A stretch of DNA of 5,414 nucleotides from an uncultured Sutterella sp. (GTDB lineage: Bacteria > Pseudomonadota > Gammaproteobacteria > Burkholderiales > Burkholderiaceae_F): assembly GCA_905186105.1 (NCBI GenBank), contig LR994475.1:1486679-1492092 (forward strand), written 5' to 3'. Positions 1 through 5,414 of this stretch are shown here, one piece after another (the first letter of the stretch is position 1; each line of letters starts with the position of its first letter). The position numbers were made by a program, and so were the translations under genes. Below the pieces are notes generated by a model. It saw only the letters and a list, made by a program, of their open reading frames with translations, searched no databases and had not been told where the DNA came from.

Positions 1-314
1 TAGACCGAATAGCCGCCCATATTGAGGCGCATAAAGTCACGCCATTTTTGGTCCTTGACGTGACGCGAAAGAAAAAGCGCCCAAGCTAGCAAAATCACAT
101 TGGCACCAAGTCCGAGTGCAGCAAGCATCACCATCTCAGCATGAATCTTCATGCCGTTCAAGTTAGTGAGAATGACGCAAGGCAAAGTGACATTCATCAC
201 CAGTGCACTGATAGCCGCAAAAGCTTCTTCTTTGAGGATATTGAATCGGCGAAGAACGTAACCCAACACAATGAAAATCGCCAAGGACATCACCTTGGCA
301 AAACTATCTGCCAT
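1..314 (-). CDS. AEC family (auxin efflux carrier-type) permease, N-terminal part
   Basis: The reverse strand from the ATG at 314-312 reads an open frame of 104 codons that runs off the left edge of the window. The start is well supported: GGAGG at 321-325 lies six bases upstream. The protein opens MADSFAKVMSLAIFIVLGYV, followed by LRRFNILKEEAFAAIS, a second hydrophobic segment with LVMNVTLPCVILTNLNG, and a third, MLAALGLGANVILLAWALFL. A basic loop and MRLNMGGYSV come last. The order short helix, GYxLRR, then N-hydrophobic-LPC is the usual opening of AEC-family inner-membrane transporters, which move organic acids or related anions out of or into the cell; the substrate cannot be read from this part. 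At least three membrane segments are visible of the roughly ten expected. No frameshift or stop interrupts the visible part. It is transcribed away from everything else in the window. Family assignment is fairly sure; substrate is unknown. Confidence 0.85.
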   Translation of the reverse strand, partial: MADSFAKVMSLAIFIVLGYVLRRFNILKEEAFAAISALVMNVTLPCVILTNLNGMKIHAEMVMLAALGLGANVILLAWALFLSRHVKDQKWRDFMRLNMGGYSV

Positions 315-389
315 GACTTTCCTCCAAACGAGAGGACGTTTATTATCGTGCGATCTGAGTGGTTTTTCTACCGTCCACGGGAGGTAAAA

Positions 390-467
390 ATGCCTGAGAA
401 TGAGCCGATTGACGCCTGGTGCGTAAGGATCAAGCTAAATAGGCTTTTCAGCTCATTTTTCATATAA
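390..467 (+). CDS. Possible 25-codon small ORF with strong ribosome site
   Basis: An ATG at 390 lies five bases behind a near-perfect Shine-Dalgarno (GGGAGGT, 378-384) and opens 25 codons, MPENEPIDAWCVRIKLNRLF then SSFFI, ending at a TAA at 465-467. The N-terminal half is acidic and polar; the C-terminal half is basic then hydrophobic. I do not recognise it. It lies in the upstream region of the AEC transporter, on the opposite strand, and stops one base before the inverted repeat at 469-492. It could be a small peptide, an old gene start, or chance: in the reverse direction the same bases are simply the leader of the permease gene. The good ribosome site is the only real support. Confidence 0.2.
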   Translation: MPENEPIDAWCVRIKLNRLFSSFFI

Positions 468-468
468 T

Positions 469-492
469 TCAACATAACTACTATTATGTTGA
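469..492. promoter_or_regulatory. Perfect 9-bp inverted repeat, operator or hairpin candidate
   Basis: TCAACATAA (469-477) and its exact reverse complement TTATGTTGA (484-492) are separated by six bases. The repeat is AT-rich and sits in the gap between the leftward AEC gene and the orphan ribosome site at 504-510. No T-run follows closely on either strand, so an operator for a dimeric regulator fits better than a terminator. It lies about 155 bases upstream of the AEC start, so it could serve that gene or a lost rightward gene. No regulator family can be named from the repeat alone. Confidence 0.45.
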
Positions 493-503
493 TTTATAAA
501 TAT

Positions 504-510
504 AAGGAGG
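504..510 (+). promoter_or_regulatory. Orphan Shine-Dalgarno without a start codon
   Basis: AAGGAGG follows an AT-rich stretch (TTTATAAATATAAGGAGG). This is what one expects in front of a plus-strand gene, but no ATG, GTG or TTG follows at usable spacing. The bases that follow belong to the porin remnant read on the other strand. The simplest reading is that a rightward gene once started here and was removed. Confidence 0.35.
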
Positions 511-517
511 CGAAGTC

Positions 518-789
518 TCAAAAGTCCCACTTACTTCTGGATCGTTTCCAACACCGGCAACCTAGCTGCTCGCCGTACGTTCGTCAGCCATGCCTTCCCC
601 CTTTTCCTAGGCATAACCGAGGGCACCGTAAACGTTCGTGCGCTTGGAGAGCGGATATTCGTAACCGACAGAGAAGGCATAACGCTTCAAGTCCTGAGCA
701 TCAGCACCCTTATTGACCTGGTCTTCGGCATCCATAAAGCCAACCAAAGCCTTAGCCGTATCACCCATGGTATCGCGTAACAACCTCAA
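518..789 (-). pseudogene. Remnant of a general outer-membrane porin, C-terminal part
   Basis: On the reverse strand, bases 789 down to 610 read GDTAKALVGFMDAEDQ, then GADAQDLKRYAFSVGYEYPL and SKRTNVYGALGYA. This is the penultimate-strand pattern of trimeric Gram-negative porins (gram_neg_porins/Porin_4 type), in which YxLSKRTNVYxxxGY is highly typical of betaproteobacteria. An in-frame TAG (607-609) then interrupts it, a second TAG follows at 562-564, and one more frame change is needed to reach a plausible porin end, WDF-stop, at 520-518. Upstream the frame closes at a TAA just before 789; a scrap reading ANNDGNQVP on the same strand near 850-872 may be an older piece. Only about 80 of some 350 residues remain, with no signal peptide or promoter, so the gene is dead. 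Identity as a porin is firm; the exact borders are not. Confidence 0.8.
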
Positions 790-1004
790 CGATTATCATG
801 AGCGCGTTAACTACATTAGTTGCCTTCTAGACACGTCGCGTATAGGAACCTGATTGCCGTCATTGTTTGCAAGAGTGAAGAAAAAATCGTTCGGAAATGA
901 ATTTAGGGTTATTCCCTGCACAACAAAAGAAAACAAGTACGAAGATGGGCGTAATGACTACCCGGCAGCAGTTTCCGGAAATACCCAACTCAAAAGGAAT
1001 CAAG
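790..1004 (+). other. Upstream region and ribosome site of the autotransporter
   Basis: No gene is supported here. At its right end AAGGA (994-998) lies six bases before the ATG at 1005 and decides that start. The same frame is open back to an ATG at 897, but that longer start has no good ribosome site and would put 36 polar residues in front of a normal signal peptide. I see no convincing paired -35 and -10 boxes. The promoter should lie in this stretch, perhaps in the AT-rich part around 865-915. A short AGGG-TTATT-CCCT palindrome sits near 904-916. Confidence 0.4.
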
Positions 1005-4000
1005 ATGCGTAACGCTCTTCCCTTCAAACCTTTGACCACGTCCATCCTCATCGCCGCCCTTTTCTCCTTATCAAACGGAGCCATGGCTGCTGATTCATAC
1101 GGTATTAACGCCTCCAAAGAAGATAAAACGTTTACCGACCTCACAGAAATCAAGGATGTTGATTACGGCATTTATGTCTCCGGTGAACACACGGCTGATA
1201 TCAGTAGCCAAACCGACCTGTCAATTACAGCAAAGAAAGACGGAACTAAATTTAAGGGTGGAAATAATAACGGTGGCAAAATCCTGTTAACTGCGGGCAA
1301 CACCCTGACTGTGACAACGACAGCCGAAGGCATCGTACTGCGGTCTTAGAGTCGAAACAAATTCGAAAAACCTGAAAGAAACAGGGATCACTGCTCAGGC
1401 TAAAAACATCTATCTCACTGTCAACTCTTCGACAAATAATGGCAATTCCACTACCAACGGCATCTGCATCTCAGGCAAAGCCAACAGCACTTCACCAAAC
1501 AAAGCCGCCTACTTAGTCACGCTTACAGCGGAAGAACAGATTTCCATCACTACAAGTGCGGATAAGTACTCGGAAGGCATTTCCGTTGATGGTTCGGACA
1601 GTTCTACTACCCTGACAAGTAAAAATCTATCGATTAAAACCCTGCAAAACAACAACGGGAAACACAAAAAGGGGTATGCGCATGGCATCATCTCCGAACT
1701 GAACGGTACCTAGTTGACATCAACGCCACTGAAAGCGTCGACATTCGGGTCACGAAGCGAGGTGACGGCGAAGCTTTTGCTCTGAAGGTTGTAGCTGGTA
1801 CCCTGGCTGGGAAGAATATAGCGATCGCGTCTCGACGATTGACATTCAAGCTGACAATATCAAGCTTAACGCTAGCGCCGAGACGACTGGGAACATCCAA
1901 ACTTCCGCTATTTATCTGTTGGGTGGTCGAGGCGAAAGTGATGGATACGATGGTCCAAGTCAAGGTGTGATCACACTTAAGGGAAAAAACATCGACTTAT
2001 CTGCGGCAGGTGGCACTACCAGTGGCGTGACGGTTGTTACGGGTGGCAACGTAAACCTCGGTGATGAAACGACCAACCTCATTCGTATCTATTCTGCCTT
2101 CGACACGGAAAGTGGTCTTAAAGGTTCAGTCAACGACTTTACTGGACTATATGCTGGCGGATGGGACTCAAACAACGAGTCGAACATCACCGCCAACGGT
2201 AAAACGATCAGCATCACCGCTGAAGCTCAAACCCAAGCGGTTGGTGTAATGGCTGGATCGAATTCGAGACTTAACATCGGTGGAGCAAATACCAACAATG
2301 TCGACATTCGTGCAATCGCCGAAGGAACTGATTCTGGAACTCTGCCCTATGGCGTTTGGGTACTCAATACCGAGATATCCAAAAACACCTCAGAATCATT
2401 CATGCAAACAAAAGGTAGTAAAGCTAGCATTATTGGCAAAAATATCTACATTTCCGCTGAAGGGGCTGGAGACGTTCGTGGCGTATTTGTAGCCTCCAAT
2501 CTTCTCGAACCTTCCCGTAAAGTACCGAATTGACCCTCACTGGGGACACGGTCGAGATAATGGCCAAATCCACTGCGCCTAATGGTCTGTACCACAGGTA
2601 TCTCGGCGATGAGTAGCGGCGTCGTAAACATCAGCGGCGACACAACTATTACGGCTGATTGTGCAATTCTAGCTCGCGGTGATGCCACTGTAGCAATTAA
2701 CAAAGACGGCAAACACAGCACTCGTATTGACGGTGACATCGTCTTCAGTTATGACGGGGATACGTCTAAAACGAACGTCAACGCCAACATAGACATCACT
2801 CTCGTCGGATCAGACTCCTACTGGAATGGCAACACCTCGATTGACTGGAATAATTTGCCTGGCGGCACACAAAATTCAGATACGTTGAACGTGACCGATA
2901 TGAAACTCGCGCTAAAGGATGGCGCCCAATGGACACCGAAGACCATAGCCGGCACGGATCCAACGGCAGCCAATGGACAGCGGGGTATATCGCTGAACCA
3001 ACTGACAATGGATCACGGCGTCATCAACATCGTCGACCACACAGTTGACGTGAAAGTGGACACACTGACGGGCGCAGGCACAGTGAAGCTTGCTACAGAC
3101 CTCAGCGCGAAGGAAGGTAACGAAACTGGTACCTTCACCGTCGGAACAGCGAAAAACGCCATGCTTGACGTCCAATTGATGGACAAAGCCAATGAAAAGC
3201 CCCTAACCTCAGACGAAGTTACGCCAGAATACGCCAAGAAGCTCTTGACCAACGTCAGTGGTGATCAGTTGAGTGTCACGACACATGTTGACGAAGGCAT
3301 GTATAAGCCTGGTTTCGCAATCAATGCGAATGGCGGGACCCAAACTGCCCCTGTCAACACCGTCATGCAGACTGGTCTTGAATTAGTCGCTGCCGCCCCC
3401 CTATCCATCCACCGCATGCTAACTACCGATGTGCGCAAGCGTCTTGGAGATATCCGTTCTATGAATGGTACCTCAGGTGCTTGGGCTCGATATGACGGTG
3501 GTCGACTTTCTGGCAGTAACGGTCTAGAAAACGACTTCCACACCGTTCAAGTCGGTCTCGATACGCAACCAACAGCAGATCCGATCCGCCTCGGTGCGGT
3601 TTTCTCTTATACAATGAGCGACACTGACTACGCTCGCGGCACTGCCGACACCGATGCTTATAGCCTGGCAGCCTACGGTCTCTGGTTTGACAATGCCGGT
3701 ACCGCTACGTTGACCTAGTCGCACGCGTCGCGACATTACGAACCGATATAGTATCGACGTCACCAAAAAAGGGACTATGGATAGCCTAGCCGTGGGACTC
3801 TCAGGAGAGTTCGGTTGGCGTCTCGATCTCCCCCGTGGCTTTTATGTCGAACCGCAGGTCGAAGTATCCTTTACCCATGTAAATCCAGACGACCTCAGGC
3901 TCTCCGACGGCTCTACCTATGCCTACGATAGTGTTAAGAGTTTCGTTGGACGCACGGGCGTATCGTTTGGTACCTTACCCTTCCAGACAACATGGGCAAC

Positions 4001-4231
4001 ATCTACGCTCACCTGGGAGCCCTACATGAATTTCTTGGCGATGCTGCAGTCACGGGACGCGACGGTAGTGTTCAAACGCTCGATGGCAAAGACACCTGGA
4101 TTGAATACGGGCTCGGTGCTAACATTAGTCTGACTAAGGCCGCCTATCTTTGGGCAGACCTTGAACGCACCAACGGTAGCGTTCTTGACGAAGACTATCG
4201 TGCAACCCTAGGTGTTCGGTATGTATTCTAA
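1005..4231 (+). pseudogene. Large type Va autotransporter with beta-solenoid passenger, frame broken about eight times
   Basis: Autotransporters export a passenger domain through the inner membrane by Sec and across the outer membrane with help of their own barrel and BAM. The start at 1005 gives a classic signal peptide (MRNALPFK, then a hydrophobic core ILIAALFSL, cleavage after GAMA). The passenger (about residues 29-800) is Thr/Ser/Asn/Gly-rich with repeated KNI-x-[IL] strands. A linker helix LELVAAAPLSIHRMLTTDVR leads into the barrel, which starts near SGAWARYDGG (about 3475), contains YVDLVARVATLRTD, GFYVEPQVEVSFTHV and IYAHLGALHEFLGD, and ends LGVRYVF-stop with the terminal Phe that BAM recognises. 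Clean frame segments join at about 1341, 1709, 1828, 2520, 2592, 3702, 3746 and 3973; all stops come from these shifts and none from substitutions. This may be a recent pseudogene or an intact gene with sequencing indels. The passenger's target is unknown. A strong terminator follows. Confidence 0.88.
1393..2466 (+). repeat. Degenerate KNI-x-[IL] protein repeats of the passenger solenoid
   Basis: The passenger repeats a short strand motif: AKNIYLT (about 1399), SKNLSIK (about 1618), GKNIAIA (about 1808), ADNIKLNA (about 1850), GKNIDLSA (about 1981), GKTISITA (about 2198) and GKNIYISA (about 2434). Several are followed by Ala/Glu/Gly and another hydrophobic strand, and some successive copies are 72-79 residues apart. 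The repeats are diverged at DNA level, so they are old structural repeats of a beta-helix rather than fresh tandem duplications. The motif appears in every frame segment between the breaks, which supports joining those segments into one protein. Confidence 0.55.
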
Positions 4232-4241
4232 TTAAGAAAGT

Positions 4242-4281
4242 AAAGGTGTCCTTCACTTGCATGGGGGAAGGACACCTTTTT
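4242..4281 (+). terminator. Rho-independent terminator of the autotransporter
   Basis: AAAGGTGTCCTTC (4242-4254) pairs over 13 bases without mismatch with GAAGGACACCTTT (4267-4279) around a 12-base loop, and the stem runs into a T5 tract (4277-4281). It begins 11 bases after the autotransporter stop. An A-run on the other side of the stem means it could also stop leftward transcription, but the T-tract is better on the plus strand. Confidence 0.9.
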
Positions 4282-4303
4282 CTTATGTTGAGTAATTTAA
4301 AGC

Positions 4304-4864
4304 CTATTTTGGGACAAACTTTGTGGTTTTCTTGATTGGCTTGGATTGCCCGCTGAATGGACTTTTTGCCATCAATGACCTTCATGGCACCCAAACTTTG
4401 TGCCAGCCAGTCATTCGTCATGGCTTGTAGCACTTTCTATATTCATCTCAACATCATCGGTAACTTTGCGACTGTTTGCGTGGACATCAAATACAGCCTC
4501 TTGGGTTTTGAAAGCAGCTTCTGTCGTTATGTCCTATATCGATGGTTTGAAATCAGAATTTCATTTTATTGTGCAAGACCAAAACACACGGTGTGACGTT
4601 TAGATTTACGCCTTAGCTTGTGTCTTATCTAGATATCCGTGCTAGTCGTTACTGGTTTATTTACGTTGGAACTTACTCCGAAAAGCGCTCAATGCTGGTG
4701 ACGGTTATTGCTACCTCGGTCTTTTCTTTTAAATATAGTCTTGATCTTTGTGACCGTCCGTTTCTCGAAAGACAAGGATTTCAGCCAGTAATCTTTAACG
4801 TTATTAGCTACCCTCCTCGCCGCCCTAGCCCATCCTCAACCTTGTTGCTGATCTTATTTTCCAT
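4304..4864 (-). pseudogene. Probable decayed minus-strand gene, identity unknown
   Basis: No intact gene fits here, but the reverse strand holds protein-like fragments in shifting frames. In order these are MENKISNKVEDGLGRRGG from 4864, then VKDYWLKSLSFEKRTVTKIK, KTEVAITVTSIERFSE, TEAAFKTQEAVFDVHANSRK with VTDDVEMNIESAT (about 4524-4420), and MTNDWLAQSLGAMKVIDGKK from 4421. A last frame gives a basic tail, SKPIKKTTKFVPK, ending at a TAG at 4306-4304. Joined, they would span about 185 residues, mostly helical and charged with a Lys-rich end. That length and character fit a phasin-like granule protein or another small helical protein, but I recognise no diagnostic motif and do not assign one. 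The middle (about 4525-4680) is full of stops. The plus-strand frames here have unconvincing composition and no ribosome sites. Decay is inferred; chance open stretches are the alternative. Confidence 0.35.
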
Positions 4865-4874
4865 ACCTTCTATG

Positions 4875-4894
4875 GTATAAAGGAACCGATATAC
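4875..4894. promoter_or_regulatory. Operator copy 1 of the hipB-like gene, GTATA-N10-TATAC
   Basis: GTATA (4875-4879) and TATAC (4890-4894) form a perfect inverted repeat with a ten-base spacer. The identical arrangement recurs 28 bases downstream. HipB of E. coli binds paired TATCC-N8-GGATA operators ahead of its own operon, so a duplicated dyad directly before this gene is most simply its autoregulatory site. The left arm also belongs to a shorter dyad, ATACC-N6-GGTAT (4863-4878). Confidence 0.55.
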
Positions 4895-4902
4895 TCTTTG
4901 AG

Positions 4903-4922
4903 GTATACGCTTGTCTTTATAC
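4903..4922. promoter_or_regulatory. Operator copy 2 of the hipB-like gene, GTATA-N10-TATAC
   Basis: GTATA (4903-4907) and TATAC (4918-4922) repeat the first dyad exactly in arms and spacer length. Here the symmetry extends outward to AGGTATA and TATACCT (4901-4924), and beyond one mismatch to TTT and AAA. It covers the proposed -35 box, so a bound repressor would block RNA polymerase. A lone half-site, AGGTAT, follows at 4962-4967 next to the gene start. Confidence 0.6.
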
Positions 4923-4939
4923 CTTAAAAGTAATAAACT
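4911..4939 (+). promoter_or_regulatory. Likely sigma-70 promoter of the hipB-hipA-like operon
   Basis: TTGTCT (4911-4916) and TAAACT (4934-4939) are separated by 17 bases, each matching four of six consensus positions. Transcription would start near 4946, about 25 bases before the first ATG. The -35 box lies inside the second dyad, which fits repression by the gene product. The boxes are modest, so this is a proposal. Confidence 0.4.
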
Positions 4940-4971
4940 ACTTTCCATAAAGTCCTTAGATAGGTATTTGC

Positions 4972-5253
4972 ATGGGCACACTAGAAATCAGTTATCGAAC
5001 GACAATGACAATGAACACTCCTGAGCAAGTTGGAATGTGGCTCAAAAGTTGCCGGCTCGAGCGCGGGATGACGCAAGCTGAATTGGCAAAAAAAGCAGGC
5101 GTTACCCAGCGCCTCATTTCAGACTTTGAGCGCAACAAAATTGTGATCCGAATAGATACGCTCTACCGAATTCTCAAGGCGCTAGGACTTATTCTTGCGA
5201 CCATCGACCCATCGATAGAACCAGAACAAACTGACGAGGAATACCCATGGTAG
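4972..5253 (+). CDS. hipB: HipB-like helix-turn-helix antitoxin and operon repressor
   Basis: This encodes a small XRE/Cro-type DNA-binding protein of 93 residues. The helix-turn-helix lies at residues 34-56: TQAELAKKAGVTQRLISDFE, with helix 2 TQAELAKKAG and recognition helix TQRLISDFERN, followed by DTLYRILKALGLIL, the dimerisation part. The chain ends in an acidic tail, EPEQTDEEYPW. E. coli HipB also ends in a flexible tail with a final Trp that docks on HipA; keeping Trp as the last residue supports the antitoxin assignment. The first ATG (4972) has only a weak AGGT ribosome site; ATGs at 5005 and 5011 would give 82 or 80 residues starting MTMNTPEQ or MNTPEQ, closer to the usual family start, but lack a ribosome site. 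It overlaps the hipA-like frame by seven bases, so the two are co-translated. Twin dyads upstream suggest autorepression. Confidence 0.85.
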   Translation: MGTLEISYRTTMTMNTPEQVGMWLKSCRLERGMTQAELAKKAGVTQRLISDFERNKIVIRIDTLYRILKALGLILATIDPSIEPEQTDEEYPW

Positions 5254-5414
5254 ATGACGTCTTACATATCGATATCAATGGTACACGCGTAGCCGACCTC
5301 ATCAAGCACACCAATCAGCAATTAACGCTCATCTACGCGCCTTCCTGGCTCAATCATCCGCGACGCCGATCTCTTTCACTCAGTTTGCAGCTACAGAACC
5401 GTACATTAGAAGGC
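5247..5414 (+). CDS. hipA: HipA-type toxin (or HipS), N-terminal part
   Basis: The frame opens at ATG 5247, inside the Trp codon that ends the antitoxin, with GAGGA (5236-5240) six bases upstream, and stays open for 56 codons to the window edge. It reads MVDDVLHIDINGTRVADLIK, then LTLIYAPSWLNHPRRRSLSL and SLQLQNRTLEG. A short strand with NGxxVADL, then the pattern YAPSWL followed by RRRSLSLSLQL, is the opening subdomain of HipA proteins (couple_hipA), where E. coli HipA has YAPEWL and PLSLSLPL. HipA is a Ser/Thr kinase that stops translation by phosphorylating glutamyl-tRNA synthetase; the kinase part is outside this window. In HipBST systems this N-terminal subdomain is a separate protein, HipS, that acts as the antitoxin. 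With 56 residues visible the two cannot be separated. The family match is strong. Confidence 0.85.
   Translation, partial: MVDDVLHIDINGTRVADLIKHTNQQLTLIYAPSWLNHPRRRSLSLSLQLQNRTLEG

Noticed and set aside
141..389. Long plus-strand open frame upstream of the 25-codon ORF
   Set aside because: It lies antisense to the clear AEC coding sequence, has no ribosome site at 141, and its composition is that of a shadow frame.
361..391. TTTTTCTACC and GGTAAAAA as a terminator hairpin
   Set aside because: The stem needs a bulge, is AT-rich and weak, and no gene ends at the right distance.
486..716. Plus-strand ORF of 76 codons
   Set aside because: It is antisense to the porin remnant, and its ATG lies inside the inverted repeat, upstream of the ribosome site rather than behind it.
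897..1004. Extended N-terminus of the autotransporter from ATG 897
   Set aside because: The extra 36 residues are polar, would bury a normal signal peptide, and have no good ribosome site, whereas ATG 1005 does.
3761..3773. A6 run as a phase-variation switch
   Set aside because: The frame change occurs before the run (about 3746), the run itself reads cleanly as VTKKGT, and no simple-sequence repeat lies at the other breaks.
4283..4291. TTATGTTGA, a second copy of the arm of the dyad at 469-492
   Set aside because: It is a single nine-base match without its partner arm, just after a terminator; chance explains it well enough and there is no sign of a repeat-bounded insert.
4585..4595. CACAC-G-GTGTG palindrome
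   Set aside because: The one-base loop makes a hairpin unlikely, and no gene start or T-tract is near it.
4620..4880. Plus-strand ORF of 86 codons before the hip operators
   Set aside because: There is no ribosome site, the composition is unlike a protein, and the opposite strand gives better protein-like stretches.

Overview
The window looks like a piece of a Gram-negative, probably betaproteobacterial (Burkholderiales, Sutterella-like) chromosome. The evidence is a general porin remnant with the betaproteobacterial-type barrel sequence YEYPLSKRTNVYGALGY, a large type Va autotransporter with a C-terminal barrel ending in VRYVF, an AEC-family permease and a HipB/HipA-type module. The family-level placement is inferred from how the proteins read; it was not searched.

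Left part (1-514): the first 104 codons of an AEC (auxin efflux carrier) family transporter run leftward off the window from a start at 314 with a perfect Shine-Dalgarno. Its upstream region carries a possible 25-codon ORF on the opposite strand (390-467), a perfect 9-bp inverted repeat (469-492) and a strong Shine-Dalgarno at 504-510 with no start codon behind it. The orphan ribosome site abuts the dead end of a minus-strand porin remnant (518-789), which suggests an old rearrangement joint near 511-518.

Centre (790-4290): a roughly 1,075-codon autotransporter occupies 1005-4231 on the plus strand, with signal peptide, beta-solenoid passenger, linker helix and 12-strand-type barrel. Its reading frame is broken about eight times, yet each broken segment still reads as clean protein. 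It is followed by a strong rho-independent terminator. The gene is either a recently inactivated pseudogene or an intact gene hit by indel sequencing errors. Six of the eight breaks can be explained as loss of one base from a short homopolymer run.

Right part (4304-5414): about 570 bases hold scattered protein-like fragments on the minus strand, probably a decayed gene of unknown identity. Next comes a toxin-antitoxin-type module. Two copies of GTATA-N10-TATAC lie over a likely promoter. They are followed by a HipB-like helix-turn-helix antitoxin that keeps the C-terminal Trp of E. coli HipB, and by an overlapping HipA-type reading frame cut off by the window edge. The window ends too early to tell a full HipA kinase from the split HipS/HipT arrangement.
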